Under the pieces are notes generated by a model. It was not told the DNA's origin, made no database searches, and saw only the letters and a program-made list of their open reading frames with translations. Shown piece by piece: positions 54,985-64,000 of a stretch of DNA of 64,000 nucleotides (position 1 is the first letter of the stretch; every line of letters begins with the position of its first letter). The position numbers and the translations under genes are program-made. Source of the DNA: Duganella phyllosphaerae (lineage in GTDB: Bacteria; Pseudomonadota; Gammaproteobacteria; Burkholderiales; Burkholderiaceae_D); the NCBI RefSeq assembly GCF_001758785.1, contig NZ_LROM01000066.1, positions 1-64,000 on the forward strand, written 5' to 3'.

Positions 54985-56706
54985 TCACGCCGCCTGCGCC
55001 GCACTCGGCACCAGCTCGATGATGTCGTCGTGGTACTTGGCCACCGCAGTGCGGTGCGCCACGCTGATGATGGCGGTGTCGGGCAGTTCGTTGATCAAGG
55101 CCTCGTACAGCCTGGCCTCGGTGGCCGGGTCGAGTGCGCTGGTCGCTTCGTCGAGGAAGACGAAGTCGGGCCGTTGCAGCAGCACCCTGGCGAAGGCCAC
55201 GCGCTGCTGTTCGCCGCCGGACAGCAATTGCTGCCAGTTGTCGCGCGTATGGAGCGACGTGATGCGGCCGCCAAGGCCGCAGGCATCCAGCACGCGGCGG
55301 CAGGTGGCGTCGTCGAACTGGTCGGGCATCATCGGGTAGCACATGGCAGCCTTGAAGGTGCCGCTCGGCAGGTAGCTACGCTGCGGCAAAAACATGATGC
55401 GGGCCGCGGCCGGCAGCGTGACGGTGCCGGCGCCGTGCTGCCACAGGCCGGCCAGCGTGCGCAGCAGCGTGCTCTTGCCGGTGCCGGACGGGCCGCGCAC
55501 CAGCGTGCGGCTGCCTGCCGCCAGTTGCAGCGGGGCCACGTCGGCCAGCGCGTCGCCGTCCGGGGTGCGCAGGGTCAGCACGCTGCTGTGTATGCCGTCC
55601 TGGCTGGCGCGCGCCACGGTAAAACCGTTCGGCCGCGCCTGCGCCTTGTTGATGGCCCAGGAAAAATCGCGCAGCCGGTTGGCCAGCGCCAGCCACATCG
55701 CGAAACTCTTGTACGACTCCTGGAAGTAACCGAGCGACGCGCTCAACTGGCCAAAGGCGCCCACGGCCTGGGTCACGCCGCCCATGGTGATTTCGCCGGC
55801 GAAATAGCGCGGCAGGGCGGTCAGCGTGGGCAGTACGGCGAACAGGTGGCCGTAGACAGTCCGGGTCATCTCTAATTTGGCGTTGCGCGCGACCGTGGCC
55901 AGCACGTTGTCGCGGATTTTTGCGAAGCGGCGGCGCAAGCGCTGCAATTCGTTGTCGGCGCCGCCGTACAGGGCGATCTGCACGGCGTTTTCGCGCACCT
56001 GCATGGCGCTGTAACGGTAGTTCGCTTCCACCGTTTGGCGTTTCATGCCCAGCACGATCAGGCGCTTGCCCACCCAGTGCACCAGCATCAGGTACGCCAG
56101 GTTGTAGAGCAGCGCGACATACACCATGTAGCCGGGGATGCGCAGGCTGCCATCGCCGATGGGGATGGTGAGGGTGCCCGACAGCCCCCACAGGACCGCA
56201 GTGAAGGCCACGATGTTGACGATCACGTTGATCATGTTGGAGATGTTGACCACGCTGCTGTTGGCAAACAGCCTGACATCTTCGGCGATGTGCTGGTCGG
56301 CGTTCGAGAGCGCACCGTCTGGATCGATGTCGTAGTAGGCATTCGAGCTGAACCACTGTTCAAGGTAGTGGTTGCTCAGCCAGGTGCGCCAGTCGAGGTC
56401 GATCAGGTCGATGATGGCGGTGCGCACCACGCCCAGTGCACCGACCATCAAGCCGACGCCGATGGTCATCCAGATGACTTTTTTCAGTACATCCCAGCGA
56501 CGGGCCAGCAGGGCGTCGGTCAGTTCGCCGGTGAGCTCGTTGGCGCGGACGTACAGCCATGACGAGCCGAGCGTGATGGCCAGCCACAACAGCACCAGCA
56601 GCCAGGCACGCCAGCGCTTGCGCGCGCCCCAGTAGGGCGCGAACAGGTGCAGCATGCCGGGACGGTCGGTCGCGGCGAGAGAGGATTGATCAGGCGAGGC
56701 GCTCAC
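54985..56706 (-). CDS. ABC exporter, SbmA/BacA-like membrane domain fused to ATPase
   Basis: A 573-residue half-transporter. The N-terminal membrane part (about 25-330) is of the ABC_membrane_2/SbmA-BacA type (DWRTWLSNHYLEQWFSSNAYYDID, and DNPDQHIAED-like NADQHIAEDVRLF). The ATPase has Walker A RGPSGTGKST, signature LLSGGEQQRVAFAR and Walker B FVFLDEATSALD. The start appears to be GTG 56706. Relatives move peptides, vitamin B12-like compounds or siderophores. It follows the TonB receptor gene by 106 bases on the same strand, so a role in siderophore handling is plausible. Confidence 0.87.
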   Translation of the reverse strand: MSASPDQSSLAATDRPGMLHLFAPYWGARKRWRAWLLVLLWLAITLGSSWLYVRANELTGELTDALLARRWDVLKKVIWMTIGVGLMVGALGVVRTAIIDLIDLDWRTWLSNHYLEQWFSSNAYYDIDPDGALSNADQHIAEDVRLFANSSVVNISNMINVIVNIVAFTAVLWGLSGTLTIPIGDGSLRIPGYMVYVALLYNLAYLMLVHWVGKRLIVLGMKRQTVEANYRYSAMQVRENAVQIALYGGADNELQRLRRRFAKIRDNVLATVARNAKLEMTRTVYGHLFAVLPTLTALPRYFAGEITMGGVTQAVGAFGQLSASLGYFQESYKSFAMWLALANRLRDFSWAINKAQARPNGFTVARASQDGIHSSVLTLRTPDGDALADVAPLQLAAGSRTLVRGPSGTGKSTLLRTLAGLWQHGAGTVTLPAAARIMFLPQRSYLPSGTFKAAMCYPMMPDQFDDATCRRVLDACGLGGRITSLHTRDNWQQLLSGGEQQRVAFARVLLQRPDFVFLDEATSALDPATEARLYEALINELPDTAIISVAHRTAVAKYHDDIIELVPSAAQAA

Positions 56707-56812
56707 GGTGGATGCAAAAGAATGTGCTGTTGCAGCGCATCATAGCGTCAATAATGAAATGTTTGCAAAGAAACATTACAACAGTGCGCGACCACCGGCG
56801 CCGCCACCCTGG

Positions 56813-59254
56813 CTAGAGCAGTCCGCGCAAGGTGAGCACCAATTCGCGCGGGTTGCCATACACGGCGCCGAAGTTGGTGCGGTCGATGGTGGCGTAATAC
56901 CGTTTATCGAACAGGTTGTTGACGTTCAGTGCCAGCGTCCAGCGGCGATCGAGGCGGTAGGCTGCGCGTGCGTTCCACAGCGTGTAACCGCCCTGGGTCA
57001 CGGTTTCGGCCCGCCCCTGGATGCCACTTTGCACATTCATGCCCATCCCCACGCTCAGCGGTCCGCTCAGCTGCTGGTCGCCCCAGACGCGCAGCAAGTG
57101 CCTTGGCACTTGCGGGTTGAAGATCTTGCCCTCGTTGGTGTTGTCCTGCAGGTACTTGGTCGTGTTGTAGGTATAACCTGCCGACAGGTTGAGATCGGCG
57201 GTGATTTTGCCGCCCACCTCCGCCTCGACCCCCTGGCTTCGTACCTTGCCGGCGGCGCGCGAGCAGTAGTCGCCGTCGCACAGCAGTCCGCCATCGGTGT
57301 CGGGCACGGCGCGGTTTTCCTGCAGGTAGCGGAACAGGGCCAGCGAGGCGTTCACGCGTTGCGCGAACAACTGGCCCTTGACGCCAAGTTCGTCATTGGT
57401 GCCGACGATGGGGGCCAGCGTGGTTTGCACGGCCGTCCTGCCGGCTTGCGGCACGAACACTTCGGCATAACTGGCGTAACCAGTCCAGTTCGGCGTGAAG
57501 GCATACGTCAGGCCGGCATACGGGGTGAACTCGCCCCTGCTCCTGGTGAGGCTGGTATCGGCTCCCCAGCGAGTGACCGACGCGTATTTGTTGCTGTACC
57601 AGCTGGTGCGCCCGCCCACGGTCAAGTGCAGGCGGTCGTTCAGCGCGAAACGCGCCGTGCCGTAGAGGCCCTTGCTGGTAACGGTGTAGGCGCCGGTGGA
57701 CACGCCGCCGGACAGCGCGGCCAGGCGGTCCATGTCGAATCTCGGCTGGTAGGGGTCGGGGTTGAATACATCGACCGTGCCCAGGCCGGTGGCGGCGATG
57801 GCGTAGCGGTCGTCCGACGTGTAGCGCGAGTAATTGGCCCCCACGATCACTTCGTGGGCGCGGCCCCAAGCCTGGAACGCGCCATTGAGCGAGGCGTCGA
57901 AGCCGGCGTGTTCGCCGGCAAAGTCGGTGGCGACACCGACCCGGGTAGCTCCGGTGCCGGTGGCGCGCCCTATGTTGCCCTGGCCATAGCTGTACAGCGA
58001 CTTGTTGTGTTCATCCATGTACACCGCGCCCACCTTCAGGCGCCAGTCGTTGTCGAACCGGTGGGCCAGGTCCGCGAACACCCGCGTCTGGCGGTTCGAC
58101 AGGTCGTTCCAGTCGGCGCCGAGGAAGGTGCCGCGCCGCAGGCCCAGGTCGCCACCGTCCGCGTAGCGCGGCAACCCCGCGAACGACGGCGTGGCATCGG
58201 TTCTTTCGTGGCTGACCCCGAAGCCCGCAGTGGTGCGCGCCGTCAGGTCGATATCGATGGCGCCGTAGACCGTCAGGTTCTTGCTGCCCACAAAGTCGAT
58301 AAACGTGTTGCGCCGGTCGTGGTCGAGGACGGCGCGGCCACGGATGGTGCCGCTCTCGTTGAGCGGTCCGCCGATATCGAGCTGCGCGCCATACAAATCG
58401 TGCGACCCCGCCCTGGCAATGACATCCGTGGTTTTTTCCTGCTGTCCGCGCTTGCGCACCAGGTTGACTGCGCCACCCATGCTGTCGGCGCCTTGCCACA
58501 GGCCGGCGCTGCCGCGCAGCACTTCGGCCCGCTCATACAGCGCCATGTTTTCGGTGAGGCTGCTTGCCTGCGAATAGAACTGCCGCGTGAGCGGCACGCC
58601 ATCGTACTGGAGCGATGTGATCGGAAAGCCACGGGCGAAAAAATACTTGCCTGCCATCGGGCTTTGGGTGGTGACCACGCCCGTCACATTTTCCAGCACA
58701 TCGTACAGCGAGGTCAGGTTTTGATCGTCCATGCGCTGGCGCGTGACCACGCTGACCGATTGCGGAATCTCCTTCAGGGCCTGGCTGGTCTTGCCGATCG
58801 ACACTGTACGGCGCGTGTAGGAGACCGGGTCGTCGGCCGCATCGGACACCACCGTGACCGCCGCCAGCGTGGTGACCGGCGCACTGGCCCGGGCACTGAC
58901 AGCGTTCGCAACCAGCATGTATTCGCTGCCATTGCCGGCCACGGCGCGATAGCCGCTCTCGTGCAACAGCAGCGCGAAGCCGTCAGCAATACCATGTTCA
59001 CCGCGCAAGCCGGCGCTACGCATGCCGTCAAACCGGGCCGGCTCGAACACCAGCCGCACGCCCGAGACGGCCGCAAACTCGGCCAGCACATCACCGAGCG
59101 GGCCGGCCGCGATGGCATAGCTGCGCTTGGCTGGCGCCTGTTGCGCATGGACTGAGAGCGGCGCCAGTGACAGGGCGCCGGTACCGATCAGCATCAGGGC
59201 CAGGGCAAGAGAGGTCGGGCGCAGGCCGGGTGCGCGGTGAAGGGTAGGTTTCAT
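56813..59254 (-). CDS. TonB-dependent siderophore receptor with N-terminal signalling domain
   Basis: The 813-residue receptor has a signal peptide (to HAQQAP), a secretin/TonB short N-terminal (STN) domain (about 45-120, AIAAGPLGDVLAEFAAVSGVRLVF), a TonB box region followed by plug (about 140-260, KEIPQSVSVVTRQRMDDQN) and a 22-strand barrel ending in F/L-rich VLTLRGLL. STN domains pass the ligand signal to a FecR-type anti-sigma factor, here encoded right upstream. It takes up a ferric siderophore (FpvA/FoxA/FhuE class); the ligand is unknown. Confidence 0.93.
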   Translation of the reverse strand: MKPTLHRAPGLRPTSLALALMLIGTGALSLAPLSVHAQQAPAKRSYAIAAGPLGDVLAEFAAVSGVRLVFEPARFDGMRSAGLRGEHGIADGFALLLHESGYRAVAGNGSEYMLVANAVSARASAPVTTLAAVTVVSDAADDPVSYTRRTVSIGKTSQALKEIPQSVSVVTRQRMDDQNLTSLYDVLENVTGVVTTQSPMAGKYFFARGFPITSLQYDGVPLTRQFYSQASSLTENMALYERAEVLRGSAGLWQGADSMGGAVNLVRKRGQQEKTTDVIARAGSHDLYGAQLDIGGPLNESGTIRGRAVLDHDRRNTFIDFVGSKNLTVYGAIDIDLTARTTAGFGVSHERTDATPSFAGLPRYADGGDLGLRRGTFLGADWNDLSNRQTRVFADLAHRFDNDWRLKVGAVYMDEHNKSLYSYGQGNIGRATGTGATRVGVATDFAGEHAGFDASLNGAFQAWGRAHEVIVGANYSRYTSDDRYAIAATGLGTVDVFNPDPYQPRFDMDRLAALSGGVSTGAYTVTSKGLYGTARFALNDRLHLTVGGRTSWYSNKYASVTRWGADTSLTRSRGEFTPYAGLTYAFTPNWTGYASYAEVFVPQAGRTAVQTTLAPIVGTNDELGVKGQLFAQRVNASLALFRYLQENRAVPDTDGGLLCDGDYCSRAAGKVRSQGVEAEVGGKITADLNLSAGYTYNTTKYLQDNTNEGKIFNPQVPRHLLRVWGDQQLSGPLSVGMGMNVQSGIQGRAETVTQGGYTLWNARAAYRLDRRWTLALNVNNLFDKRYYATIDRTNFGAVYGNPRELVLTLRGLL

Positions 59255-59338
59255 GGTTGTTCAGTTTCCTGGATCGAAGTGGATGGCAGCGTGCATGGAC
59301 GCCATTACCCCCTACGCCGGACGAGGCGGAAAAAGTGA

Positions 59339-60340
59339 TCACTTTTTCGTCGAATATTTTTCCGTGGCCGATGTTGGCAGCGGTTCAACCACGGTCCAGT
59401 AAGGATGCAAGCGCCTGATGCGCACCGGGAAACGCTGGGCCAGCGTGGCCAGGCTGGCATCGACATCGTCGAGCGCGAGTGCGCCGGACACGCGCAGGTC
59501 GGCAATGGACGCAGCGCAGCGCAGAAAGCCGGGACGGTGCCGGTCCAGTTCGGCGATCACGTCCGCCAGGCGCATATTGCGCGCGACCAGCATGCCGTTT
59601 TGCCACAGGTAACTGTTGGGATCCACGGCGCCGGACTGCAGCACGGTGGCGTGGTCGAACGTGACCTGCTCCCCGCTGTGTACTAGCCGCGCTTGGCCGC
59701 TGCGCGGTGCAATCCGCACCGCATGCTCGATCACGGCCACGCGGGTGGCGCCGTCCGCCAGGCGCACGCTGAAGCGGGTACCCAGTGCTTGCGCCGTGCC
59801 GTGCGGTGTTTCCACCAGGAACGGACGGGGAGCGGGGGTGCGGTCGGCATGCGTGACGACCAGGACCTCGCCGGCACGCACGATCACGCGTCGCTCTGTC
59901 TCGGTGAACACGACATCGGCGGCACTATTGCCGTTGAGCGTGAGCTCGGTGCCGTCGCCCAGCGTATGGGTCCGCCGCTCCCCCTTGGACGTCGCCACGT
60001 CGGCCGTCCATTGCGGCGGCGCCAGCTCGTGCCAGCTGCGCCAGGTCAGCCAGCCTGCCGGCACGGCCACCAGGAGCGCGCCGAGTCTGGCAAGGGTGCG
60101 GCGGCGGCTGCCGTGATCGATTCCTTGCAGTGTCGTCATGCCGAGTGGGGACGATACCTGCTCGAAACTGCGATGCATGGCCTCGGCCCTGGCCCACGCC
60201 GCTGCGTGCGCGGGGCTGCGCGCGTGCCACTGCGCGAACGCTTGCCGGTCGCTCGCGTGCGGTTCGCCAAAGCACAGGGTGATCACCCAGTCGGCGGCTT
60301 CTTCGAGCAGCGCGTAGGGAACCGGCGTGGTGGAAGTCAT
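59339..60340 (-). CDS. fecR: FecR-type anti-sigma regulator
   Basis: A 333-residue protein: N-terminal DUF4880-like cytoplasmic part (about 8-50, EEAADWVITLCFGEPHASDRQAFAQWHARSPAHAAAW), one membrane helix (about 85-102, LARLGALLVAVPAGWLTW), periplasmic FecR domain (about 115-210, TSKGERRTHTLGDGTELTLN) and a C-terminal STN-like part (about 255-320). It carries the signal from the TonB receptor to the sigma factor. It lies 15 bases behind the sigma gene and 84 before the receptor. Confidence 0.92.
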   Translation of the reverse strand: MTSTTPVPYALLEEAADWVITLCFGEPHASDRQAFAQWHARSPAHAAAWARAEAMHRSFEQVSSPLGMTTLQGIDHGSRRRTLARLGALLVAVPAGWLTWRSWHELAPPQWTADVATSKGERRTHTLGDGTELTLNGNSAADVVFTETERRVIVRAGEVLVVTHADRTPAPRPFLVETPHGTAQALGTRFSVRLADGATRVAVIEHAVRIAPRSGQARLVHSGEQVTFDHATVLQSGAVDPNSYLWQNGMLVARNMRLADVIAELDRHRPGFLRCAASIADLRVSGALALDDVDASLATLAQRFPVRIRRLHPYWTVVEPLPTSATEKYSTKK

Positions 60341-60355
60341 GGGCGCCGGACCGGG

Positions 60356-60862
60356 TTATTGTTGCGTGCTCATGCAGGCGAGCAGCGCACGCCGGATGTG
60401 GCGGCGCACCGTGATGGCCGGTTTGCCGGTGCGGACGGCAATCTCGGCCAGCGTCATGCCTTCGAGCTGTGCCATCAGGAACATCTGTCGCGTCAACGGC
60501 TTCAGCGTGCTGAGCATGTTGTCAACGGCGACCAGTGCTTCGATCAGCATCAGCCTGGTTTCGGGCGAAGGCGCTTCGTGCTCGGCAAGATGGGCGACCG
60601 CTTGCAGATACGCCTGTTCGATGTCGCGGCGGCGCCAGTAATCGATCAGCAAACCTTTGGCGATGTGCGTGAGCAGGGCGCGCGATTCGCGCGGCGCTTG
60701 CATGGAACGGGTGGTCAGCACGCGGATGAAGGTGTCCTGGGTGAGATCCGCTGCGGTGCCGGTGTCGGCCAGGTGGCGCTGCAACCAGGTGTGCAGCCAG
60801 CGGCGATGGGTGCAATACATTTCTGCCACATCGGGGCAGGGGACGGAAGTGACCGCAGACAT
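60356..60862 (-). CDS. fecI: FecI-type ECF sigma factor
   Basis: A 168-residue ECF sigma factor: region 2 (TDLTQDTFIRVL and LLTHIAKGLLIDYWRRRDIEQAYL) and region 4 (QMFLMAQLEGMTLAEIAVRTGKPAITVRRHIRRAL). Directs transcription of the linked receptor gene when FecR is triggered. The sequence upstream of its start (60875-60898) resembles a Fur box, fitting iron-repressed expression. Confidence 0.93.
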   Translation of the reverse strand: MSAVTSVPCPDVAEMYCTHRRWLHTWLQRHLADTGTAADLTQDTFIRVLTTRSMQAPRESRALLTHIAKGLLIDYWRRRDIEQAYLQAVAHLAEHEAPSPETRLMLIEALVAVDNMLSTLKPLTRQMFLMAQLEGMTLAEIAVRTGKPAITVRRHIRRALLACMSTQQ

Positions 60863-60874
60863 GGCGCCATATGC

Positions 60875-60898
60875 AAATGAGAATTAATCGCATTATTG
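60875..60898. promoter_or_regulatory. Candidate Fur box upstream of fecI
   Basis: AAATGAGAATTAATCGCATTA (start at 60875; 20 bases shown of 24 are AAATGAGAATTAATCGCATT) is AT-rich and partly matches the Fur consensus GATAATGATAATCATTATC, containing the hexamer-like elements AATGAGAAT and CATTAT. It lies 13 bases before the fecI start codon, a usual place for Fur repression. Confidence 0.55.
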
Positions 60899-61035
60899 CC
60901 GAAAATCGCCATGCTGGCAACTCTCCACGCTGTTGAAAAAACAATCGTGTCTTTTCTTGCGCTGCGCGACAAGTTAGCAACCTCACAGAATTTGTTTAAC
61001 GCCAATGTTACCTTGCGAGTTCAACAGGAGGAACC

Positions 61036-62739
61036 ATGGCAATCGGAAAATCGGTGCGCGACCACGGTGGCGACGCATCTGCGGACGGGGCAACCGGCAT
61101 CAAGGCCGACGGCCAGATGGACGGCAGCAGTTACAACCCACTGGGCAATCCCGGCATGGAACACTGGCAGGCCACTTACGTCAGCAAGGACGGTATCGAG
61201 GACCGTGGCAATGTATTTTTTGCGGCGGTCGAAATGACGCGCATGCCGATGATCATCACCGACCCGCGCCAGCCCGATAACCCGATCGTGTTTGCCAACG
61301 GCGCTTTCCTGGACCTGACCGGCTATGCCGAAGGCCAGATCCTGGGCCGCAACTGCCGCTTCCTGCAAGGGGCCGATACCGACCGCGACACGGTGGCCGA
61401 GATCAGGCACGGTATCGAAGAGCACCGCGCCGTGGCAGTCGATATCCTCAACTACAAGGCCGATGGGACGCCGTTCTGGAACGGGCTGTTCATGGGGCCG
61501 GTGTTCGATAAAGACGGCGAGCTGCTGTACTATTTTGCGTCCCAGCTCGACATTACCGACAAGTTCAACCAGCACCAGTCGTCGATCCAGGCCCAGAAAA
61601 TGGAAGCGATCGGCGCGCTGACGGCGGGATTGGCGCACGACTTCAACAACCTGCTGCACGTGGCCACCGGCAACCTGGAACTGGCCACGCGCCAGTTGCA
61701 CGGATCGAATTCGGCCATCGACGCCCTTGAGCGCAGCCGGGGCGCGCTGGACAAGGCCACCCGCCTGACCCAGAAACTACTCACGTTCGCCCGCAAGCAG
61801 AATCTGCATCCCAAGCTGGTGTCGCTGAACCAGGTCGTGCTGGGCCTGGCGGACATGCTGGGACCCACCTTGCCCAAGTCGATCACGCTGCGCCTCGACC
61901 TCGGTACCAACTTGCCGCAGTGCCAGGTCGATGCCGATCATCTCGACTCGGCGCTGCTCAACCTGGTCAAGAATGCGCGCGAAGCCATGCCCGATGGCGG
62001 CGCGATCACGATTGCCACCCGGGAGTTCACCGGCACGGCGCCAGCGAAGCTGCTGGCGAACGGCGCCCATCCGTGCGTGGAAGTGGCGATCCAGGACAGC
62101 GGGCCCGGCATGGCGGACGAAGTCGTCCGGCGCGCCACAGAGCCATTTTTTACGACCAAGGGACCAGGTACCGGCCTGGGCCTGGCAATGGTGCATGGCT
62201 TTGCCGAACAGTCGCAAGGCAAGCTGCACATTGCCAGCACGCTGGGCAAGGGCACCACGGTCACGCTGAGGTTCCCGTCCGCGCCTGCGTCGCCACCGGC
62301 ACCGGCTGCGGACAAGGCGGCAGCGGGGGCGGCAGAGGCGTCTGACAATGCGCCGGCCGAGGTTGAGCGCAGCCGGTGGCGCAGCAAGCGGCTGCTGGTG
62401 GTGGACGACAATGCCGACATCCTGATGCTGACCACCGAGTTCCTGCAAGCGCTTGGCTACCAGGTCAAGGCGGTTGAAAGCGCTGACGCTGCGCTGGCGT
62501 ACCTGGCCCGGGGCGAGCAGGTGGACCTGATGTTTACCGACATCGTGATGCCGGGCGGGATGAGCGGCATCGCGCTGGCGCAGGCGGTGGCGCGCGACTA
62601 CCCGCAGGTAAAGCTGCTCGCCGCCACCGGCTACATGGACCAGTTACCCGAGCAGGGCGACCTGGGCACGCCGCTCGACATCATCCCCAAGCCATTCCGC
62701 TTCGACATGCTGGGAGAAAAAATCCGCCAACTGCTCTGA
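61036..62739 (+). CDS. LOV-domain blue-light hybrid histidine kinase
   Basis: A 567-residue soluble protein. Residues about 60-175 are a LOV photoreceptor domain: the flavin-adduct motif GRNCRFLQG carries the photoactive Cys107, with NPIVFANGAFLDLTGY before and NYKADGTPFWNGLFMGPV behind. The kinase core has H201 in GLAHDFNNLLHV, N-box NLVKNAREAM and ATPase loops DSGPGMAD and GTGLGLAMV. A C-terminal receiver (about 445-567) has LLVVDDNADI and phospho-acceptor Asp in LMFTDIVMPGG. It probably binds FMN and turns blue light into phosphotransfer; an output partner is not encoded beside it. AGGAGGA precedes ATG 61036. Confidence 0.93.
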   Translation: MAIGKSVRDHGGDASADGATGIKADGQMDGSSYNPLGNPGMEHWQATYVSKDGIEDRGNVFFAAVEMTRMPMIITDPRQPDNPIVFANGAFLDLTGYAEGQILGRNCRFLQGADTDRDTVAEIRHGIEEHRAVAVDILNYKADGTPFWNGLFMGPVFDKDGELLYYFASQLDITDKFNQHQSSIQAQKMEAIGALTAGLAHDFNNLLHVATGNLELATRQLHGSNSAIDALERSRGALDKATRLTQKLLTFARKQNLHPKLVSLNQVVLGLADMLGPTLPKSITLRLDLGTNLPQCQVDADHLDSALLNLVKNAREAMPDGGAITIATREFTGTAPAKLLANGAHPCVEVAIQDSGPGMADEVVRRATEPFFTTKGPGTGLGLAMVHGFAEQSQGKLHIASTLGKGTTVTLRFPSAPASPPAPAADKAAAGAAEASDNAPAEVERSRWRSKRLLVVDDNADILMLTTEFLQALGYQVKAVESADAALAYLARGEQVDLMFTDIVMPGGMSGIALAQAVARDYPQVKLLAATGYMDQLPEQGDLGTPLDIIPKPFRFDMLGEKIRQLL

Positions 62740-62753
62740 CACTATCGGAGCGG

Positions 62754-64000
62754 TCAGAACCCTACCGTGGCCGACAGCGTGACGCCGCGCGGCGCCCCCA
62801 GCACCAGCGCGCCCGAGTCGGACGACACCACCGCCGAGGCCCAGTAGTTGCGGTCGGCCACGTTGTCGATGCGCGCGCGCAGGGTGACGTCGCGGTCGGC
62901 AATGCGGGTGACGTAGCGCGCGCCCAGGTCGAAGCGGGTCCACGCGCCGATTTCCATGGTATTGGCCGGATTGATGTACTGCTTGGACGTGTAAACCGCG
63001 CGGGCAGTCAGGGCCAGCCCGGCCGCGCCGGGCACATCCCACTCGGTGCCCAGGTTGAGCTGGGTCTTCGGCGCACCGAGCGCATCCTTGCCGGAGAACG
63101 CGGTGCCGCGCTGCTCGGCTTCGAGCAGCGACAGGCCGCCGAGCAGGCGCAAGCCCTGCGCAGGCACGCCGAACACGCTCACATCGAGGCCACGGTTGCG
63201 CTGTTCGCCGCCGAGCGTGTACAGGCCGTTGAGCACACCGGTGCCGATCGGCTTGGCGGCGGTGTACAGCGCCGCGGTCATGCCGAGTTTGCCGCCATCA
63301 TATTTCACGCCCACTTCCTTTTGCTTGGTCTTGTATGGCGACAACACCGTGCCGCGATTCGAGTAATCGCTGCCGACGATGCCGCCTTGCACCAGGCCTT
63401 CGCTGTAGTTGGCGTACAGCGACAGGTCGCTGCGCACCTTGTAAACCACGGCCGCGACCGGGGTGGTGGCGCTGGCGTCGTAGTGGGTGGCGGTGGCCAG
63501 CCCGGTGTTGTAGGCGTAGCCCTGGTCCTTGATGGTCTGCCGGCGCGCGCCCAGCGTCAGCAGGACCGTGTCGCCCTGGAAGCCGAGGGTGTCGGCAATG
63601 GCGTAGCTTGACAGGATAGCCTTCTGCGTGGTGCGCGGATCGTTGATGTCGTTGCCGTAGGAGAGGGCGGACGTGGGAATGAAAGTCGTGGTCGGCGCAT
63701 ACAGGTTGGTATTGCCGAGGCCGAATCCGCCGAAGCCGTAGGCGTTGCGCGAATCGAGCCAGAAGCCCGAGGCGGACGCCACCAGCGTGTGCGTGACCGC
63801 GCCGGTGGCCAGCTTGCCGCGCACGCCCAGGTCGCCGGTGCGCGTGTTGCGTTTGCCCGCGTTGTCGAAACGGTAGAAGCTGGCCGAGCCGTCGCTTGAT
63901 AACGAGGTCATGTTCGCCAGGCTGTTGCTTTCCACGCCCGCACGGCCGCCGAAGGCTGCCCAGGCGGTGACGTTCTGGTTGACGTCGTATTCGGCGCGCA
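62754..64000 (-). CDS. TonB-dependent siderophore receptor, truncated by window end
   Basis: Only the C-terminal 415 or so residues are in the window; the frame stays open to base 64000. The barrel strands and the end AVNIDNVADRNYWAS-like motif (RIDNVADRNYWASA) and final VTLSATVGF with terminal Phe are typical of TonB siderophore receptors (ferrichrome/ferrioxamine class). Signal peptide and plug lie outside. The start at 63935 would be an internal Met. It is tail to tail with the LOV kinase, 14 bases apart. Confidence 0.9.
   Translation of the reverse strand, partial: RAEYDVNQNVTAWAAFGGRAGVESNSLANMTSLSSDGSASFYRFDNAGKRNTRTGDLGVRGKLATGAVTHTLVASASGFWLDSRNAYGFGGFGLGNTNLYAPTTTFIPTSALSYGNDINDPRTTQKAILSSYAIADTLGFQGDTVLLTLGARRQTIKDQGYAYNTGLATATHYDASATTPVAAVVYKVRSDLSLYANYSEGLVQGGIVGSDYSNRGTVLSPYKTKQKEVGVKYDGGKLGMTAALYTAAKPIGTGVLNGLYTLGGEQRNRGLDVSVFGVPAQGLRLLGGLSLLEAEQRGTAFSGKDALGAPKTQLNLGTEWDVPGAAGLALTARAVYTSKQYINPANTMEIGAWTRFDLGARYVTRIADRDVTLRARIDNVADRNYWASAVVSSDSGALVLGAPRGVTLSATVGF

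Noticed and set aside
56708..59155. 815-codon open frame on the plus strand
   Set aside because: It lies antisense to the TonB receptor, which has clear family motifs; the reverse product has none.

Overview
The window is a GC-rich (roughly 60-63% by eye) chromosomal segment of a Gram-negative beta-proteobacterium. The gene content (contact-dependent inhibition/FHA proteins, FecI-FecR-TonB iron uptake, PEP-CTERM-like anchor, BCCT transporter, c-di-GMP and two-component signalling, exopolysaccharide enzymes) and protein style suggest Oxalobacteraceae (Massilia/Duganella/Janthinobacterium group). That assignment is inference; no rRNA or other marker gene is present.

Region 1 (1-16350) is an accessory toxin island on the + strand. 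A CdiA/filamentous-haemagglutinin gene that has lost its secretion N-terminus (193-4791) ends in a variable toxin and is followed by an immunity gene. Downstream lie displaced toxin/immunity modules: an orphan PD-(D/E)xK-like toxin with immunity (5285-6054); a second partial FHA gene whose JAB/JAMM-like toxin is cut by an in-frame stop, plus immunity (6165-9786); a third, frameshifted FHA copy ending in a pertussis/cholera-type ADP-ribosyltransferase, plus two small genes (9940-13219); an intact IS4/IS50-type insertion sequence (13348-14833); an AT-rich tRNase-type CdiA tail with immunity (14834-15731); and an IS630 remnant fused to another FHA scrap (15764-16278), closed by a strong terminator. 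The second and third copies share a nearly identical 2.2-kb block. All three longer genes switch from shared to variable sequence at the same GAN(S/N) hinge.

Region 2 (16345-19954) holds a PEP-CTERM-like surface protein, glutaminase and three small or unknown genes. Region 3 (19941-27853) is a divergent glycan cluster: UDP-galactopyranose mutase plus a GH1-RmlD fusion on the - strand, and a GH2 enzyme plus a GH-glycosyltransferase fusion on the + strand. Region 4 (27975-36024) holds a DUF4142 protein, a diguanylate cyclase, a TetR/SMR efflux pair with a perfect 20-bp palindrome, a catalase-like peroxidase with cytochrome b561, a MarC-family protein and a BetT-like BCCT transporter.

Region 5 (36025-45541) has an OmpR-type two-component system meeting tail to tail a four-gene efflux operon (OMF, MipA, MFP, RND), then a VirK/YbjX protein. 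Region 6 (45564-49510) is a catabolic operon (semialdehyde dehydrogenase, cupin, isocitrate/isopropylmalate-type dehydrogenase) divergent from a GntR regulator with two winged-helix domains. Region 7 (49535-53070) is an arsenic operon arsR-arsC-arsB-arsH-GNAT with two matching operator-like boxes. Region 8 (53452-64000) has a SulP transporter, then a FecI-FecR-TonB receptor-ABC exporter iron cluster, a LOV-domain blue-light hybrid histidine kinase, and a second TonB receptor cut by the window end. No tRNA, rRNA or CRISPR array was recognised.
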